Positions 25,471 to 35,266 of a stretch of DNA of 64,000 nt are shown in pieces. The position numbers and the translations under genes were made by a program. Location: assembly GCA_919902505.1 (NCBI GenBank), contig CAKKRE010000002.1:1-64000 (forward strand). Direction: 5' to 3'. How positions within the stretch are numbered: position 1 is the stretch's first letter; every line of letters begins with the position of its first letter. The DNA is from Nitrospiraceae bacterium (GTDB lineage Bacteria; Nitrospirota; Nitrospiria; Nitrospirales; Nitrospiraceae). The notes under the pieces are model-generated. The model was not told the origin of the DNA. It did not search any database and saw only the letters and a program-made list of their open reading frames with translations.

Positions 25471-25839
25471 ATGGAGATGTGGGAAAGTGTGGTTCGCATG
25501 GTGTCGGCGCTCGGGGTCGTCCTGGCATTGATCCTGGGTCTGCTGGCCGTGGCGCGATCCGCCGTCGGGCGTCGGTTTCTCCCTGTGACCGGCGCACCGT
25601 TGGTCAAGATTTTAGGAAGTGGTCCGCTCGGATCCAGAAAACACGTGATGGTTGTGGCGGTGGCAGGAGAGGTGCTGATCCTGGGCACCACCGCAACCGA
25701 ATTGGTGCCGCTCGGAAAGATCGCCGATCCTGACGTCACGAAACGCCTCATTGCCGAGGCGTCCGCGCTGCATTCCGGAGCACCGACCGGAATCCCCGAG
25801 TCCGGCAACCTTGAGGAGACCGCGCGTGCACACAGGTAG
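25471..25839 (+). CDS. fliO: Flagellar export-gate assembly protein FliO
   Basis: The 122-residue protein has one N-terminal membrane helix (VVRMVSALGVVLALILGLLAVA) and a short cytoplasmic domain (KHVMVVAVAGEVLILGTTATELVPLGKI) as in FliO. It helps assemble the FliP ring. Identity in the family is low, but the position between fliN and fliP is decisive. It overlaps the fliP start by 14 bases. Confidence 0.88.
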   Translation: MEMWESVVRMVSALGVVLALILGLLAVARSAVGRRFLPVTGAPLVKILGSGPLGSRKHVMVVAVAGEVLILGTTATELVPLGKIADPDVTKRLIAEASALHSGAPTGIPESGNLEETARAHR

Positions 25840-26626
25840 TGTCCCGAGCCTGCCGAGACAGGCATCGACCGCGCCACGTTCCGGATGGTGGGCCGGTCTC
25901 CTTATCAGTCTGGTCGTGCTCGCCTGCCTGTTCAGCGCCTCCTTCGCATATGCCGAAGGGCCTTCCCTGACGATCGATCTCGGCCAGGGCGGCAGCAAGC
26001 AGACTGCGGTCGTCCTGCAGATTCTGGCGCTGTTCACCGTCCTCTCCTTAGCGCCCGCTTTGTTCATCATGGTGACGTCGTTTACCCGTATGGTCATCGT
26101 GCTGTCCTTTCTTCGCCAAGCCATGGGGACGCAGCAGGTACCGCCCAATCAAGTTCTGATCAGCCTCGCGTTGTTTCTGACCATGTTTGTGATGGCGCCC
26201 GTCGGACAGGCCGTCTACAAAGACGCCTTGCAACCGCTGCTCGCCGAACAAATCGGGTACGAAGACGCCTGGAATCGAGGGATTCAGCCGATCCGGGCGT
26301 TCATGTTGAAACAAATGCGCGACAAGGATCTCGAACTGTTCATGGAGCTGTCGCATGCGCCCAAAGCGACGCAAGTAGAACAGGTGCCGATCCACGTGAT
26401 CATTCCTGCCTTCGTCCTGAGTGAGCTGCGCATTTCGTTTCAAATCGGATTTCTCCTCTACATTCCGTTCCTCATCGTGGACATGGTCGTCGCCAGCGTC
26501 CTGATGTCTATGGGCATGATGTTGTTGCCGCCCGTCATGATCTCCTTGCCGTTCAAATTGATTTTGTTCGTGCTGGCTGACGGCTGGTATCTGGTCGTCG
26601 GATCGATGGTCAGGAGCTTTCAGTAG
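25826..26626 (+). CDS. fliP: Flagellar export-gate protein FliP
   Basis: The 266-residue protein has a cleavable N-terminal segment and the FliP signature LSLAPALFIMVTSFTRMVIVLSFLRQAMGTQQVPPNQVLISLALFLTMFVMAP, plus further helices (FQIGFLLYIPFLIVDMVVASVLMSMGMMLLPPVMISLPFKL). The GTG at 25826 is chosen because GAGGAG lies seven bases upstream; the longer reading from 25751 overlaps fliO deeply. FliP pentamer forms the core export channel. Confidence 0.94.
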   Translation: MHTGSVPSLPRQASTAPRSGWWAGLLISLVVLACLFSASFAYAEGPSLTIDLGQGGSKQTAVVLQILALFTVLSLAPALFIMVTSFTRMVIVLSFLRQAMGTQQVPPNQVLISLALFLTMFVMAPVGQAVYKDALQPLLAEQIGYEDAWNRGIQPIRAFMLKQMRDKDLELFMELSHAPKATQVEQVPIHVIIPAFVLSELRISFQIGFLLYIPFLIVDMVVASVLMSMGMMLLPPVMISLPFKLILFVLADGWYLVVGSMVRSFQ

Positions 26627-26637
26627 GAGCGCGACAC

Positions 26638-26907
26638 ATGACGATTGAAACAGTCACAGAAATCGGTCGCCAAGCGATTGAAACCACCATGCTGGTGTCG
26701 GCGCCGATCTTGGGTTTGAGCCTGATCGTAGGGTTGCTGGTCAGCACCGTTCAGGCGATGACTCAGATCAACGAAGCGACGTTGACCTTTGTGCCCAAGG
26801 TGCTGGCGGTGTTCGCCGCCACACTCTTGTTTCTGCCGTGGATGATGGGTGTCCTCATTGCATTTATGACCCATATCATCACGAGTATCCCGTCCCTGAT
26901 TCACTGA
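26638..26907 (+). CDS. fliQ: Flagellar export-gate protein FliQ
   Basis: The 89-residue protein has two membrane helices (LVSAPILGLSLIVGLLVSTVQA and FVPKVLAVFAATLLFLPWMMGVLIAF) with the conserved TQINEATLTF loop. It is part of the FliPQR channel. It starts 11 bases after fliP. Confidence 0.95.
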   Translation: MTIETVTEIGRQAIETTMLVSAPILGLSLIVGLLVSTVQAMTQINEATLTFVPKVLAVFAATLLFLPWMMGVLIAFMTHIITSIPSLIH

Positions 26908-26923
26908 TAGGCCCGGTACCACG

Positions 26924-27712
26924 ATGAGCGCTGCGCAAACCCTGCATCTCGCACTGCCTCAGTTCCAGGCCTTTTCCATCCTGCTGGTGCGGATTGCCGG
27001 CATTGTCAGCGTCTTTCCTATCCTCAATACGCGCACGATTCCAATGCCGGTCAAAACAGGACTCGTCGCCACGCTGGGCCTGGTCTTGGCGCCAATCATT
27101 CACCTGCCGAGCCTGCCGACGGATCCGGCCTTGGTCATCGCCGGGATCGGCAGCGAGTTTCTGATCGGGCTGACGATTGGTTTGGCCGTGCGACTGCTGT
27201 TCTCGGGCTTCCAGGTCGCCGGTGACATGATCGGCACGCAGATGGGTTTCAGCGCCATTCAAATGTTCGATCCCATGAGCCACCAGAACACGCCGATCAT
27301 TGCACAATTTCAACTCACGCTCGGGTCCCTGGTCTTTCTCTCTCTCAACGCACACCTGCTGGTGGTGCATGCGATCGGCATGAGCTACGAATACGTGCCG
27401 CCCTTCGGAGCCTCGTTATCCGACGGCATCGCTCAGGATATCATTCACCTGGCGCAAAACATGTTGGGAGTCGCCCTCAAGCTCGCGGCTCCCGTCTTCG
27501 CCACCCTCCTGATCGTCAATACCGTCCTGGCGATCCTCGGTCGGGCAGTCCCTCAAATGAACGTGTTCGTCACGAGTTTTCCGATCACCATCGGGGCTGG
27601 CTTTCTCGCGATGAGCCTGGCGATGCCCTTCACCTTGTTGTTGTTTGAAAAAGAATTCGAAACCCTGGTGGAAACCATTCTCGGACTCCTGAAGGCACTC
27701 GGTCATGGCTGA
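26924..27712 (+). CDS. fliR: Flagellar export-gate protein FliR
   Basis: The 262-residue polytopic membrane protein has the FliR motifs FSILLVRIAGIVSVFPIL, FLIGLTIGLAVRLLFSGFQVAGDMIGTQMGF and FVTSFPITIGAGFLAMSLAMPF. It completes the FliPQR channel. Its 3' end overlaps flhB by eight bases. Confidence 0.95.
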   Translation: MSAAQTLHLALPQFQAFSILLVRIAGIVSVFPILNTRTIPMPVKTGLVATLGLVLAPIIHLPSLPTDPALVIAGIGSEFLIGLTIGLAVRLLFSGFQVAGDMIGTQMGFSAIQMFDPMSHQNTPIIAQFQLTLGSLVFLSLNAHLLVVHAIGMSYEYVPPFGASLSDGIAQDIIHLAQNMLGVALKLAAPVFATLLIVNTVLAILGRAVPQMNVFVTSFPITIGAGFLAMSLAMPFTLLLFEKEFETLVETILGLLKALGHG

Positions 27713-28787
27713 CAGCGGACAGAATCGGACAGAACAGGCCACCCCGAAACGCAAAGCGGATGCGAGGGCGAAAGGCCAGGTCGCTCTCAGCCGGGATGCC
27801 GCCATGGCAGTGGGATTGCTGGGGAGCTTGGGCTCCCTCTATTGGATGACGCCGGGTATCCTGAACAAGCTTCGAGAGTCGCTGCAATTGTGGCTGAGCA
27901 AATCCATGGAAGACTCCACGCAGCGCACACTGAGTCTCGACCATCTGCACTTAATCCTGAGGCAGATCGGGATCGATGTGTTCGTCATGCTCGGCCCGGT
28001 CATTGCCGGGATCGCGGTGGTCGGCGTAGGTGCCAACCTCATGCAAACCGGTTTCCTCTGGAAGCGGGACGGACTGCAGTTGGAGTTTTCCCGCATTAGC
28101 CCGATGGGCGGGTTCTCACGGCTCTTCTCCGTCCGGTCCTTCAGCGAACTGGTGAAATCGTGGCTCAAGATCTTCGCCATCGGAGGAGTCGGCTATCTCA
28201 CGATCAAGCAGGATATGCTGGTGTTCTCTCCACTGACACAATTCGGCCTGGAGACGCTCTTGCCGACAGTCGGGTGGGCGACATTCAACGCGGCGCTCAT
28301 GATGGGCGGTGCGGCTCTGGTGATCGGCGCCCTCGACTATGGCTTCCAACGGTTCGAATGGGAGCGTGACCTCCGCATGTCACGCGACGAAATCAAAGAG
28401 GAAAGTCGGGCGGCAGAAGGAGACCCAGGGCTGAAGGCCAAGATCCGTAGCACTCAGAGAGAGATGTCCCGGAAACGCATGATGGACGCCGTGCCGAAAG
28501 CGGATGTCATCATCACCAACCCGACACACCTGGCGGTGGCCCTGAAGTATGACTCCAAGGCCATGGGAGCGCCGATCGTCGTGGCCAAAGGCGCCGGCTA
28601 CGTGGCCGAGAAGATCCGTGAAATCGGCCGTCAACACGGAGTCATGATCGTCGAAAACAAGCTGGTCGCACGAACCCTCTTCAAACTGGTCGAGGTGGGC
28701 CGTGAAGTGCCCGAAGATCTCTATCGTGCGGTCGCCGAAATCCTGGCGTTTGTGTATCGCGTGCGCGGCAAACTGCCGCCGGCGTAA
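27705..28787 (+). CDS. flhB: Flagellar export switch protein FlhB
   Basis: The 360-residue protein has the N-terminal motif EQATPKRKADARAKGQVALSRD, four membrane helices and a cytoplasmic domain with the self-cleavage site NPTH at residues 272-275. Cleavage there lets the export gate change from rod/hook to filament substrates after FliK measures the hook. All key residues are present. Confidence 0.96.
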   Translation: MADSGQNRTEQATPKRKADARAKGQVALSRDAAMAVGLLGSLGSLYWMTPGILNKLRESLQLWLSKSMEDSTQRTLSLDHLHLILRQIGIDVFVMLGPVIAGIAVVGVGANLMQTGFLWKRDGLQLEFSRISPMGGFSRLFSVRSFSELVKSWLKIFAIGGVGYLTIKQDMLVFSPLTQFGLETLLPTVGWATFNAALMMGGAALVIGALDYGFQRFEWERDLRMSRDEIKEESRAAEGDPGLKAKIRSTQREMSRKRMMDAVPKADVIITNPTHLAVALKYDSKAMGAPIVVAKGAGYVAEKIREIGRQHGVMIVENKLVARTLFKLVEVGREVPEDLYRAVAEILAFVYRVRGKLPPA

Positions 28788-28809
28788 ATCCGATTGGATT
28801 GGAGTCTAG

Positions 28810-30918
28810 ATGGCGAACGAGAACACATCGGTTTCCACGACCTCGTTGGTCAAACACCCCGACATCATGATGTCCGTGGGGGTTGTGGGCATTTTGATGG
28901 TCATGTTGATTCCTCTTCCCCGGTTTTTTCTGGATCTGCTGCTGGCCTTCAACATCACGCTATCCATCATCATTCTGCTGGTCGGCATGCAGGTGCGCCG
29001 TCCACTGGAGTTCTCGGTGTTCCCCTCGATTCTGCTGATGGTGACACTCCTGCGTCTCGCCCTCAATATCGCCTCCACGCGCTTGATACTCCTGCACGGC
29101 AATGAAGGCGCCGCCGCTGCAGGGGAGGTCATCCGGGCCTTCGGCACGTTCGTGGTCGGCGGCAATTATACCGTCGGGCTCGTCGTGTTCACCATTCTCG
29201 TCATTATCAACTTCGTGGTCATCACGAAGGGCGCCGGGCGCGTCGCCGAAGTGGCAGCCCGGTTCACCTTGGACGCGATGCCCGGCAAACAGATGAGCAT
29301 CGACGCCGATCTGAACGCCGGCCTGATCAATGACAAAGAGGCCCGCCAACGGCGGAAGGAGATCGCCCAGGAAGCGGATTTCTACGGCGCCATGGATGGT
29401 TCGAGCAAATTTGTGCGTGGCGACGCCGTGGCGGCCGTCATTATCACCCTCGTCAACATTCTGGGCGGGTTGACGATCGGTGTGTTGCAACAGGGCATGA
29501 CGCTGGCCGCAGCGGCGCAGACCTATACGTTGTTGACGGTGGGTGAAGGCCTTGTGGCGCAAGTGCCGGCGCTCATTGTTTCAACCGCGGCCGGTATCGT
29601 CATCACTCGGGCCGCCTCCGAGGTCAACTTAGGATTTGAGATCAGCCGTCAGATCCTCATTTCCCCGAAGGCTATCGGCACGGCTTCAGGAATTCTTATC
29701 ACGCTGGGCCTGGTCCCCGGACTTCCCCATCTCGCTTTCCTCGCGTTGGGCGGCCTGACCGCCTGGATGGCATATCAGATCAATGAACAGCAGAAAACCG
29801 CTGAAGCCGTTCCGACACCGGCCTCGCCTCAGGTCAAAATCGAGGAGGCCGGCACCCAGGTGGTCCCCCTGGATCTCATGGAAGTGCAGGTCGGGTACGG
29901 TCTCATCAGTCTGGTGGACGGAGGGCAAGGCGGCGCCCTGCTGGACCGGATCAAGGGGCTCCGGCGGCAGTTCGCCGAACAAATGGGCTTTGTCCTGCCG
30001 CCGATCCATATTCGCGACAACTTGCAGCTTCGGCCCAACGAATATGCGGCGCTGCTCAAAGGCGTGGAACTCGCCAAGTCGGAGGTGATGCCGGCGCATG
30101 TGCTGGCGATCGATCCCGGTACGGCTCAGCGCGGGGCTATCCATGGGTTGCCGACCAAAGAACCGGCGTTCGGTCTGCCGGCCATGTGGGTACCGGAGCA
30201 GCAGCGTGAACAGGCGCAAATGGCAGGGTATACGGTCGTGGATCCGGGATCGGCCATCGCGACGCACTTGTCTGAGTTGATCAAACGGCATGCGCATGAA
30301 CTCCTGGGGCGGCAAGAAGTGCAGGGCCTGCTCGATCAACTGGGCAAAAATCACCCCAAGCTGGTTGAGGAAGTGATTCCAAATCTGATCCCGTTGGGCA
30401 CGCTCGTCAGAGTTTTGTCGCATCTCCTGCGAGAGGGTGTCCCAATTCGTGACTTGCGGACGATTCTTGAAACGATTGCCGACCATGCGGCGACCACAAA
30501 AGACGCCGATATTTTGACGGAAGTCGCCAGGCAAGCGCTGGGACGGACCATCACGAAGCAATATCTCGCGCCAGATGGCTCGTTGCCGATCATCGGACTG
30601 GATCCGCGATTGGATCGCACACTCGCCGATCAAGCGAATGCCGCCGGACAGGGAGCCCAGTGGGTACCCGATCCGCTGGTGGCACAGAAACTGCTCACTG
30701 CATTGAAGGCTGCCGCGGAACGCATGGTCGGTCGCGGGCATCAACCGGTCATTTTGTGCTCGCCTTCGTTGCGACGACATCTACGGAAACTGACGGACAG
30801 AATTTTGCACTCGGTTCCGATTTTAGGATTGAACGAGGTGGAAAGCGTGACACGTTTGCAGGCAGTGGAAACCGTACGGCTCGACCTCGAGGTCGGTGAA
30901 ACCAGGAGCTTGGCATGA
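28810..30918 (+). CDS. flhA: Flagellar export-gate protein FlhA
   Basis: The 702-residue protein has about eight N-terminal membrane helices, the conserved cytoplasmic loop with MPGKQMSIDADLNAGLINDKEARQRR, and a large C-terminal domain forming the nonameric ring (about 345-702). It takes up proton-motive force for export and binds substrate-chaperone complexes. Length and motifs are normal. The stop overlaps the flhF start. Confidence 0.96.
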   Translation: MANENTSVSTTSLVKHPDIMMSVGVVGILMVMLIPLPRFFLDLLLAFNITLSIIILLVGMQVRRPLEFSVFPSILLMVTLLRLALNIASTRLILLHGNEGAAAAGEVIRAFGTFVVGGNYTVGLVVFTILVIINFVVITKGAGRVAEVAARFTLDAMPGKQMSIDADLNAGLINDKEARQRRKEIAQEADFYGAMDGSSKFVRGDAVAAVIITLVNILGGLTIGVLQQGMTLAAAAQTYTLLTVGEGLVAQVPALIVSTAAGIVITRAASEVNLGFEISRQILISPKAIGTASGILITLGLVPGLPHLAFLALGGLTAWMAYQINEQQKTAEAVPTPASPQVKIEEAGTQVVPLDLMEVQVGYGLISLVDGGQGGALLDRIKGLRRQFAEQMGFVLPPIHIRDNLQLRPNEYAALLKGVELAKSEVMPAHVLAIDPGTAQRGAIHGLPTKEPAFGLPAMWVPEQQREQAQMAGYTVVDPGSAIATHLSELIKRHAHELLGRQEVQGLLDQLGKNHPKLVEEVIPNLIPLGTLVRVLSHLLREGVPIRDLRTILETIADHAATTKDADILTEVARQALGRTITKQYLAPDGSLPIIGLDPRLDRTLADQANAAGQGAQWVPDPLVAQKLLTALKAAAERMVGRGHQPVILCSPSLRRHLRKLTDRILHSVPILGLNEVESVTRLQAVETVRLDLEVGETRSLA

Positions 30919-32198
30919 AGGTACGGACGTTCCACGTCAAGTCGATGCATGAGGCCATTCGCTCCATTAAGGACACGTTAGGGCCGGATGCGGTGATTCT
31001 GTCCACGAAACGCGTGCGTTCCTGGGATAACGGATTCGGGTTGTTGGGCGGGTCGGTATTGGAGGTCATGGCGGCCATTGAAGACGACGCCGCCGTTCCC
31101 GATGCCGCGCCGCTGCTCGGTGAAGATGAGCAGACACGTGCGGCCGTGACTCACGCGCCGATGCTGCCGGCGGAGGAATCGCGCTTTCAAAAAACCCTGC
31201 AGGGAGCGATGGAAACGGGGAAGGAGCAGTCGCGACCTGCGGCTCGTCAGGTTCCCGGTCCTTCGCGGGAGACTCGCGCGACACCGGCGTCCACCCGCAA
31301 CAATGGGGAGAACCAGGGCGCCACGTTCCAGTCCTTCCAGCGCGTCTATGAAGACCTGTTGGCGCAGGGCGTCGAGCATGTCACGGCGGAAGCCTGTCTG
31401 CGGGAACTGCGTGAAACGCTGGTGGAGCAGGGGTCCGTTCAGCGGAACTCCTCACTACAGTTGCTCAGGACCGTGTTGTTGGATCGGGTCACCACGGCCG
31501 GCCCGTTGCTGAGCGCGGCAGGGGAACAAAAGATTGCGCTGTTCGTCGGCCCGAGCGGAGTCGGCAAGACCTCGACCATCGCCAAACTGGCGACGCACTA
31601 TGGCATTGTCGAGCAACGGAGTGTGGCCCTGATTACCATGGATACGTATCGGCCTGCGGCGGTGGAACACCTTCGCCTCTATGCCGAGGTCCTGGGTATC
31701 GAGCTCTCGGTGGCGGCGTCTTGTGAGGAGGCCCGCGCCGCGATTGCGCAGGCCCGTGAAGCGGAACTGATTTTGATCGACACCACAGGGTTCAATCCCT
31801 ATGAACCTATCACGGCGCAACGTTGGAGAGGGTTGCTGAACGGGGCCTCTCCCATGGAGGTCCATCTCGTCCTCGCGGCAGGCACACGAGTGCCGGATCT
31901 CGTGGTCAGCACCAGTCAATGTGTCGACGTGCCGGGCCTCCGGTTGTTGTTTACCAAACTCGACGAGACGGCGGGCTATGGCGGCATCTTCGAAGCCACT
32001 CATCGCACCGGCATCCCGCTGTCCTATTGGGGAACCGGTCAACGGGTGCCCGATGACTTGGTTCAGGCGCACGTCGATCGCCTGGGCGACCTGCTGCTGG
32101 GGGGGCAGGTACGGACGCCGGCGACCGGCACCACTCAGGCGTGGGAGCGACACACGACACCGACATGTGTGCCTGGTATCAAGACCTACGCGCGATAG
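30915..32198 (+). CDS. flhF: Flagellar placement GTPase FlhF
   Basis: The 427-residue SRP-type GTPase has an N-terminal B domain (MKVRTFHVKSMHEAIRSIKDTLGPDAVIL), a linker, and an NG domain with P-loop GPSGVGKTSTIAKLA, MDTYRPAAVEHL and DTTGFN, plus TKLDETA. It marks the pole or site where the first MS ring forms. The ATGA overlap with flhA and the flhG neighbour are typical of polarly flagellated bacteria. Confidence 0.95.
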   Translation: MKVRTFHVKSMHEAIRSIKDTLGPDAVILSTKRVRSWDNGFGLLGGSVLEVMAAIEDDAAVPDAAPLLGEDEQTRAAVTHAPMLPAEESRFQKTLQGAMETGKEQSRPAARQVPGPSRETRATPASTRNNGENQGATFQSFQRVYEDLLAQGVEHVTAEACLRELRETLVEQGSVQRNSSLQLLRTVLLDRVTTAGPLLSAAGEQKIALFVGPSGVGKTSTIAKLATHYGIVEQRSVALITMDTYRPAAVEHLRLYAEVLGIELSVAASCEEARAAIAQAREAELILIDTTGFNPYEPITAQRWRGLLNGASPMEVHLVLAAGTRVPDLVVSTSQCVDVPGLRLLFTKLDETAGYGGIFEATHRTGIPLSYWGTGQRVPDDLVQAHVDRLGDLLLGGQVRTPATGTTQAWERHTTPTCVPGIKTYAR

Positions 32199-32226
32199 GC
32201 GACTGACGAACAAGAGGGGAGTGACG

Positions 32227-33093
32227 ATGGCGATGCAACCAGGAATTTTGGATCCGCAGATGAGAGCGCTTGATGACAACGTCGGTCCCTCCCGCACGCA
32301 AGTGATTACCGTCACCAGCGGAAAAGGGGGGGTGGGGAAGACCAACGTGGTGGCAAACACCGCCATCGCCCTGGCCCAAACCGGAAAGCGTGTGCTCGTG
32401 CTGGATGCGGATCTCGGGCTGGGGAATGTCGATATTCTGCTCGGTCTGACACCGAAATATACGTTGGAGCACGTGCTCGCGAAGACCTGCCGGTTGGAAG
32501 ATATCGCGCTGACCGGTCCGCATGGCATTACCGTCCTCCCGGCCAGTACCGGCATTTCTCAGTTGACGATCCTGACGGAAGCGCAACAGCTCATCCTTCA
32601 AGATGAACTTGAGCGATTGGCATCGAACATGGATGTGTTGTTGATCGATACCGGGGCGGGCATTTCTTCGACCGTGACCTACTTTGCGGCGGCGGCCCAA
32701 TCTATCATCGTCGTGGTGTCTCCCGAGCCGACCTCCATGACGGACGCCTATGCGTTGATGAAAGTCCTGTTGCGGCAATACCGGGAGCGCCGCTTCCATG
32801 TGCTCGTCAACATGGTGAAGTCGCCGCGGGACGCCGCGCGCATCTTCCGGAAACTGGAGTTGGCCGTCAGTCGATTCCTGCATATTTCGCTGGATTACCT
32901 GGGCGCGATTCCCTTGGACGACTATGTGCCGATGGCCGTGACCCAGCAGCGGGCCGTCATCGATCTCTTTCCGCACGCGCCGTCCAGCCGTGCGTTTCGA
33001 GAACTGACTGAGGCGGTGGCTCAGTTGACCCCACCGGCGCTTCCCAAAGGCACAGTGCAGTTCCTCTGGCAACAACTTTTGCGGACGCACTGA
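32227..33093 (+). CDS. flhG: Flagellar number regulator FlhG (FleN, MinD-like ATPase)
   Basis: The 288-residue protein has a deviant Walker A (SGKGGVGKTNVVAN), the MinD-type motif DADLGLGNVDILLGL and a second core motif LLIDTGAGIS. ATG 32227 with GAGGGG upstream is chosen; longer readings run inside flhF. FlhG limits flagellar number by acting on FlhF. In Vibrio and Pseudomonas it also represses the sigma-54 master activator, which is plausible here given FlrC. Confidence 0.93.
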   Translation: MAMQPGILDPQMRALDDNVGPSRTQVITVTSGKGGVGKTNVVANTAIALAQTGKRVLVLDADLGLGNVDILLGLTPKYTLEHVLAKTCRLEDIALTGPHGITVLPASTGISQLTILTEAQQLILQDELERLASNMDVLLIDTGAGISSTVTYFAAAAQSIIVVVSPEPTSMTDAYALMKVLLRQYRERRFHVLVNMVKSPRDAARIFRKLELAVSRFLHISLDYLGAIPLDDYVPMAVTQQRAVIDLFPHAPSSRAFRELTEAVAQLTPPALPKGTVQFLWQQLLRTH

Positions 33094-33111
33094 CTGAAAG
33101 GACTGTAGCGA

Positions 33112-33873
33112 ATGATGGACGCTCGAAAAATGTCTGCGGTCAGAAACGCCCCGCGCCGCGTGATTGCGGAAGCGGATCGTGAACGGGTGATTCAAGAATT
33201 CACCCACGTCGTGAAGGCCATGGCCCATCGACTGGCGTTTCGCTTGCCGGCATATATGGACGCGGAAGATTTGATGTCCGTCGGGATCATGGGCCTCATG
33301 GATGCGATGGATAAGTACGATCCGACCCGCGAAGCCAAGTTCAAAACCTACGCGGAGTTCCGTATCCGTGGCGCCATGCTCGATGAAATCCGGTCGATGG
33401 ATTGGATCCCGCGCTCGGTCCACGAGCGGATTACGCTCCTTCAAAAAACCTATTCCGAGCTGCTGCACAGACTCGGACGCCCGCCGACGGACGAGGAAGT
33501 CGGCACAGAGCTGAAGATGTCCGCGGAGGAACTGGACGAATTCCTGACTCGCTCCCGTGGCGCCGTGGTGATCAGTCTGGACGATCTCGGCGTGCAGGAT
33601 GCAGACGGGCATAAGATCATCAGTGTGTTGACCGACTCCAATCAGCCGGATCCGCTCTCGGTCCTGGTGAACGAGCGGGCGCGCCACGTGCTCGAAGCTG
33701 CAATCCAGGATTTGCCGGAGAAAGAACGGCTGGTGTTGTCCCTCTACTATTTCGAGGAACTCACGATGAAGGAGATCGGGCAGGCGCTCAAGGTGACCGA
33801 ATCGCGAGTATGCCAGATCCATTCGAAAGCCATCCTCCACTTGAAAGCGCGGCTCGAACCAGTCGATGTGTGA
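33112..33873 (+). CDS. fliA: Flagellar sigma-28 factor FliA
   Basis: The 253-residue sigma factor has region 2 (AHRLAFRLPAYMDAEDLMSVGIMGLMDAMDKYDP and FRIRGAMLDEIRSMDWIPRSV), region 3 (EEVGTELKMSAEELDEFL) and region 4 (LPEKERLVLSLYYFEELTMKEIGQALKVTESRVCQIHSKAILHLK). It lacks region 1, as usual for FliA. It should read the sigma-28-like boxes before flgM, csrA, and the GGDEF-like, PilZ and HD-GYP genes. FlgM, encoded at 40235, is its anti-sigma factor. Confidence 0.96.
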   Translation: MMDARKMSAVRNAPRRVIAEADRERVIQEFTHVVKAMAHRLAFRLPAYMDAEDLMSVGIMGLMDAMDKYDPTREAKFKTYAEFRIRGAMLDEIRSMDWIPRSVHERITLLQKTYSELLHRLGRPPTDEEVGTELKMSAEELDEFLTRSRGAVVISLDDLGVQDADGHKIISVLTDSNQPDPLSVLVNERARHVLEAAIQDLPEKERLVLSLYYFEELTMKEIGQALKVTESRVCQIHSKAILHLKARLEPVDV

Positions 33874-33956
33874 CCTGGTGATCCGGGCGGCCTAGCAGTC
33901 GTTCGTGTTCGTTGGTGCCGACGACGCCCGGGTGGGGGCGTGCGGCTCTCCCTGCC

Positions 33957-33984
33957 TTTAGTTTCTGCTCACCTTTTCCGATAC
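33957..33984 (+). promoter_or_regulatory. Sigma-28-like promoter before the GGDEF-like gene
   Basis: TTTAGTTT, 12 bases, TCCGATAC resembles the FliA consensus TAAAGTTT-N11-GCCGATAA with one extra spacer base. The same 12-base spacer occurs at the flgM, csrA and HD-GYP sites. Confidence 0.5.
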
Positions 33985-34033
33985 TTCCCTAGCCCCAACC
34001 GAATGTTGGCGGCTTTGTGCCACGGGGAAGCGT

Positions 34034-34909
34034 ATGAGTTCGCCACATCAGGACACCAACGATTCGACCGATCCCGCCGGGTCGGATTCGATCGATCTGC
34101 CGTACCGCTCCAGTGACGGAGCGGCCTCCCGACCGTTTGACAGCGCTCGACTTGGCGTCGTGGCTTGTCTCTTGTTCATGGCGGGCGGGTTATATTGGAC
34201 GGCGACCGTGGGGCTGCTGACCATCTCGGCGTTGATGGCCTATCCGGTGATGATCCAGGCCGGCGTGCTTCTGACGCTGGTCATCTTCGGCGCGACCTTT
34301 TGGACCCCGAAAGAGCCACAATCGGATGCGGCGATGATCTCAGGCTCGCTTGAGCCGGGCTCCTGCGCGATGCATACCTATGATTCAGTTACGGGATTAC
34401 CGACCCAGCGCCTGTTTTTCTCTCTCCTGAAGCAGGCGCTGTCGCGTGCTCACAAACATAGCCGGCAGATTGCGCTCCTCGTCATTGAATTAGATCACTT
34501 TTCTCCAAGGATCGACGGGCAGGCACCGATCAATTCCAACCTCATGTACCGGGTCCAGGCTGCGCGTGTGAAGAGCGCCCTGCGCACCGCCGACACGGTG
34601 GCGCGAATTGCCGAACGCACCTTTGTCGTCCTGCTGGATCGGGTCACAGGTCCGGAGGAGGTGTTGGCCATCGCCAGAAAGATGCACCTCACGATATCGC
34701 TGCCGGTCACCCTTGACGGGCACGAACTCTTCCTCACCAGCCGCATAGGGATCAGCCTCTCCAGCCATGACACTGTGGACAGTGATGCGCTCCTCGATGC
34801 GGCCACCCGGGCCGTCGAAACGGCTCGCACCGAAGGGTACGCCCTCTATGGACTCCCCGGTGCAATGGCATCCCCTTCCGTTGATGCGACCTCCACGATC
34901 GCTGCCTGA
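34034..34909 (+). CDS. Membrane protein with degenerate GGDEF domain
   Basis: The 291-residue protein has two membrane helices (about 42-62 and 65-88) and a cytoplasmic domain starting with DSVTGLPTQRLFFSLLKQAL, the usual entry of diguanylate cyclase domains. RVKSALRTADTVARIAERTFVVLLD follows at the position where the active site normally reads GGDEF. Here it is AERTF, so cyclase activity is not expected. It may act as a c-di-GMP/GTP sensor or scaffold. It lies between fliA and flgF behind a sigma-28-like promoter. Confidence 0.75.
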   Translation: MSSPHQDTNDSTDPAGSDSIDLPYRSSDGAASRPFDSARLGVVACLLFMAGGLYWTATVGLLTISALMAYPVMIQAGVLLTLVIFGATFWTPKEPQSDAAMISGSLEPGSCAMHTYDSVTGLPTQRLFFSLLKQALSRAHKHSRQIALLVIELDHFSPRIDGQAPINSNLMYRVQAARVKSALRTADTVARIAERTFVVLLDRVTGPEEVLAIARKMHLTISLPVTLDGHELFLTSRIGISLSSHDTVDSDALLDAATRAVETARTEGYALYGLPGAMASPSVDATSTIAA

Positions 34910-35266
34910 TCCCTAGCCCACATGATTCATGAGCGCTTCTACTGCAACCGCCGATCCGCTGCTGCGACGAGCCTTCGGCCGAGGGGCTCCGCACGCCGGT
35001 CTCGCGACGCGGCTCAGCGATTTCGTGACGAACCATCATGAATACTGCGGGCTAGCACTCTCGTCGCGCGCTATTCCATGTAGGCAGGACTTTCCCTGCT
35101 TCCGGCAAAGACTTCCGGTTGGCCACGCCGTTTGACAGCCGCCGTTGACGGGGGAAGCATTTCCCTCCGGCCCCTCACATACCTTCCGGTTCCCATCTCT
35201 CGACAATCACAAGGATTTTCGTTCGGCGATCGCTTCGGCTGTGCCGGGCCGCCTGACGTATCGCGA
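34910..35266. other. Intergenic region before flgF
   Basis: About 360 bases without a convincing gene. A short inverted repeat (GCAGG...CCTGC near 35082-35097) may be part of a terminator after the GGDEF-like gene. The sigma-54 site of flgF follows. Confidence 0.4.
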
